In this document: positions 62,522 through 64,000 of the stretch, in pieces
Layout of the letters: each line of letters starts with the position of its first letter
Numbering within the stretch: the first letter of the stretch is position 1
Assembly: GCA_965197825.1 (NCBI GenBank)
Contig: CBDANW010000003.1
Location: 2,914,001-2,978,000 of the forward strand
Length of the DNA: 64,000 nucleotides
Reading direction: 5' to 3'
Source: CBDANW01 sp965197825
GTDB taxonomy: Bacteria > Acidobacteriota > Vicinamibacteria > Marinacidobacterales > DATDRI01
The notes under the pieces: generated by a model
Database searches by the model: none
What the model was told of the DNA's origin: nothing
Seen by the model: only the letters and a program-made list of their open reading frames with translations
Made by a program: the position numbers and the translations under genes

Positions 62522-62550
62522 TTGATGATTCTCATATGTTATGCTAGTAT
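62522..62550 (+). promoter_or_regulatory. Promoter of the VapBC-type module
   Basis: TTGATG (62522-62527), 17 bases, TAGTAT (62545-62550). The predicted start of transcription is at or beside the ATG at 62557, so the message is probably leaderless. Dyad-like catatg and gcatac motifs overlap the -10 region and may be the antitoxin site. Confidence 0.5.
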
Positions 62551-62556
62551 GCAGAT

Positions 62557-62808
62557 ATGAAACGCACCACCATTACACTTTCGGATGAGCTCGCGGAGCT
62601 CGTCGAGCTCGAGGCTCAACGCCAGCGCGCGTCGGTTTCCGGGGTGATTCGCCAACTCCTCTCCCAAGCCTTTATGGGCACGGAGGAAAGGCCTCGTCAG
62701 ATCCCGTGGGCAGGAATCGTGAACGACCCAAGTCTGGTTCACGGCAAGAGTATCGACGAAGAGCTGGAACGAGAATGGAGCGATGATATCGATCGCGATC
62801 GTGGATAG
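62557..62808 (+). CDS. vapB: Antitoxin of VapBC type (ribbon-helix-helix)
   Basis: The 83-residue protein has a ribbon-helix-helix N-terminus (MKRTTITLSDELAELVELEAQRQRASVSGVIRQLL) and a C-terminal arm with tryptophans (IPWAGIVND, REWSDDI) that would fill the toxin active site. It overlaps the toxin gene by 26 bases. Confidence 0.85.
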   Translation: MKRTTITLSDELAELVELEAQRQRASVSGVIRQLLSQAFMGTEERPRQIPWAGIVNDPSLVHGKSIDEELEREWSDDIDRDRG

Positions 62809-63196
62809 CGGACCGCTCCTCGCTTCTGCAAACACTGCCGACCCGCAACACGAGCCTTGCCTTGAGGCTCTGCAGTCTTCCGAATATCAGCTCGTCATCC
62901 CTGCGCTCTGTGTTGCCGAGGTGACCTACCTACTGGGACGGCGGGAGGGAGCGAGGGCGGAGGCGGCGTTTCTCCGAGGCCTCGAGCCTTTCGATGTGCA
63001 GGCGCCAATACCTAACGAGTGGCCGCGGGTAGCCGATCTTGTCAAACAATACGAGAAGCTGGGACTGGGAGGAACCGACGCTTCAGTCATCTCGCTGGCC
63101 GAACGTTTCAAGACGGATATCATCCTCACGCTGGACCATCGGCACTTTGGGGCGATTCGACCGAGGCACTGCGACGCCTTTCGCATCCTCCCGTAG
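62783..63196 (+). CDS. vapC: VapC-family PIN-domain ribonuclease toxin
   Basis: The 137-residue PIN domain has acidic residues in IAIVDSGPLLAS, CVAEVTYLLG, GGTDASVISLAERF and ILTLDHRHFG, which coordinate magnesium for RNA cleavage. VapC toxins often cut tRNA or rRNA. It is translated with its antitoxin through the 26-base overlap. Confidence 0.9.
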   Translation: MISIAIVDSGPLLASANTADPQHEPCLEALQSSEYQLVIPALCVAEVTYLLGRREGARAEAAFLRGLEPFDVQAPIPNEWPRVADLVKQYEKLGLGGTDASVISLAERFKTDIILTLDHRHFGAIRPRHCDAFRILP

Positions 63197-63251
63197 TGGT
63201 CACGCCGTTCGGCGCTCACGGAGTTGATAGGCCGTCATTCAGGACGCGGAC

Positions 63252-63345
63252 ACGTCGCATGAGCTGCGGTTCTAGCTCATGAGCGGCGGCTGTGAGGGGC
63301 TGAGCTGCGGTTCTACGGAATGAGCTGCGGCGGGGCAGCGCGAAT
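63252..63345 (+). repeat. Short degenerate repeats (gagctgcggttct)
   Basis: Three imperfect copies of a unit like atgagctgcggttct occur within about 90 bases between the VapC and SpoVR genes. One copy also pairs with a nearby gctcatgagc dyad. They are not a CRISPR array: the units are too short and the spacing irregular. Confidence 0.4.
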
Positions 63346-63360
63346 CGGGAACCGTCGTAT

Positions 63361-64000
63361 TCAGAACTGAAGCTGGAGCGATTCCTCGAGCTCCCGGTCC
63401 TTCTGCTCTTGACCGTCGAAGCAGAGCAGTCGGCGGGTGCCCTCGACGATGGTTTCGAGGTTGACCGGGCGGCCCCAGATCTTGTGCATGTTGACCAGCA
63501 CGTCGCGAGCGTAGTCCAGGCGCAGGTCGATCCCATCGTGGCGATGGAAGAGATAGAACTCGCCCCGGTTCTCGTAGTTGGAATCCCCTACATAGATGAA
63601 GGGGTCGCCGAGATTCGTCAGCTGAAACAGAAGCTTTTCCTTCACCTTCTGGTAGTCACGATCCAGGATCACGTACTGGCCGGTCGATGGATCGTAGCCG
63701 TAGTTGAACAGACGGTGATGTTCACAGAACTCTGGCGTCAGGTGCGTGTCGATGAAGGATACGTCGTTGTAGATCTTTCTTACTTCGAATATCTTCTCTC
63801 GGCCTTGACCCAGCGACCGGTCCCATCGCCGCTTGGTCTCGATGTCGGTACACTCCTCGTACTCTTTTCCGAACCTCCCTTTGTTCCAACGATCTTCGAT
63901 GTCTCGAAACAGCTCCAGGCCTAGCTTGTAGGGGTTTATGACCCCCGGACGCGTGCCTAGCGTCCCAGAATGGTGATCGGCGTAGTCGATGAGCTCGGCA
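63361..64000 (-). CDS. SpoVR-family protein, C-terminal part (cut by window edge)
   Basis: The last 213 residues or so are present: YADHHSGTLGTRPGVINPYKLGLELFRDIE, RWNKGRFGKEYEEC, DVSFIDTHLTPEFCEHHRLFNYGYD and GDSNYENRGEFYLFHRHDGIDL, all characteristic of SpoVR/YcgB proteins. The family is widespread beyond spore formers and usually lies near a PrkA-type kinase and a VWA protein (YeaG/YeaH). Those would be beyond the window on the right. The function in non-sporulating bacteria is unclear. Confidence 0.92.
   Translation of the reverse strand, partial: AELIDYADHHSGTLGTRPGVINPYKLGLELFRDIEDRWNKGRFGKEYEECTDIETKRRWDRSLGQGREKIFEVRKIYNDVSFIDTHLTPEFCEHHRLFNYGYDPSTGQYVILDRDYQKVKEKLLFQLTNLGDPFIYVGDSNYENRGEFYLFHRHDGIDLRLDYARDVLVNMHKIWGRPVNLETIVEGTRRLLCFDGQEQKDRELEESLQLQF

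Noticed and set aside
63252..63345. CRISPR array
   Set aside because: The repeat units are only about 13-15 bases, irregularly spaced and without unique spacers; no cas genes are present.
1..64000. tRNA genes, rRNA genes or CRISPR arrays
   Set aside because: No cloverleaf with a T-arm GTTCGANNC, no rRNA blocks and no regularly spaced repeats were found. The GTTCGAG near 41260 belongs to RNase P RNA.

Overview
The window is 64 kb of GC-rich bacterial chromosome, probably from an Acidobacteriota member or a related soil or sediment lineage (inference). The hints are Ser/Thr kinases fused to beta-propellers, two DUF4388-DnaJ-TPR paralogues, many sulfatase-fold enzymes, a GspE-like protein and class A RNase P RNA. 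No rRNA, tRNA or CRISPR array was seen.

Layout. 0-6 kb: IS debris (IS3 end, IS630, a folded MITE-like element, IS66 remnant, S46 peptidase fragment) around a small membrane protein and an NHL-repeat lipoprotein. 6-15.5 kb: DUF2892, DUF3014, a broken DUF4388-DnaJ-TPR gene, a KamA-type radical SAM enzyme, a DedA-type membrane protein, broken NIPSNAP and TrpB2 genes, ArsS and a four-helix membrane protein. 15.5-21.8 kb: a nested insertion zone, in which IS3 sits inside an IS256-like element, which sits inside an HNH gene, followed by IS30 truncating a nitrilase. 21.8-26.3 kb: the glycine cleavage operon gcvT-gcvH-gcvP. 26.4-35.8 kb: a GspE-like protein that has lost its ATPase motifs, a P-loop partner, a decayed CpxP/CpxR/CpxA-like set fused to other fragments, a TAXI receptor, an M23 peptidase and a sugar epimerase. 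36-41 kb: the second DUF4388-DnaJ-TPR gene split by an intact IS256 element, and a broken membrane glycosyltransferase with TPRs. 41.2-49 kb: rnpB, then argR and the arginine operon (P-loop protein-argC-argD-argB-argG-argH) with ArgR operators. 49-51.4 kb: a RelBE module inside peptidase and kinase debris. 51.5-64 kb: a compact minus-strand housekeeping block (sigma54 regulator, HtrA, DUF309, polyprenyl synthase, YajQ, TatD, sulfatase-fold lipoprotein, LarC, broken RadC, sirtuin), then VapBC and the end of a SpoVR gene.

The arginine genes give ArgB, ArgC, ArgD, ArgG and ArgH but no recognisable acetylglutamate synthase, ArgJ, ArgE or carbamoyltransferase. A DUF1611-like protein occupies the first slot behind an ArgR-controlled promoter, which makes it a candidate for the missing first step. 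The gcv genes give T, H and P proteins; the shared L protein is not here.

An unusual number of otherwise conserved genes carry one- or two-base indels or single nonsense codons. Several are consistent with loss of one G from a short G run. Either the sequence has residual indel errors or the region is decaying under heavy IS activity; each affected gene is marked below.
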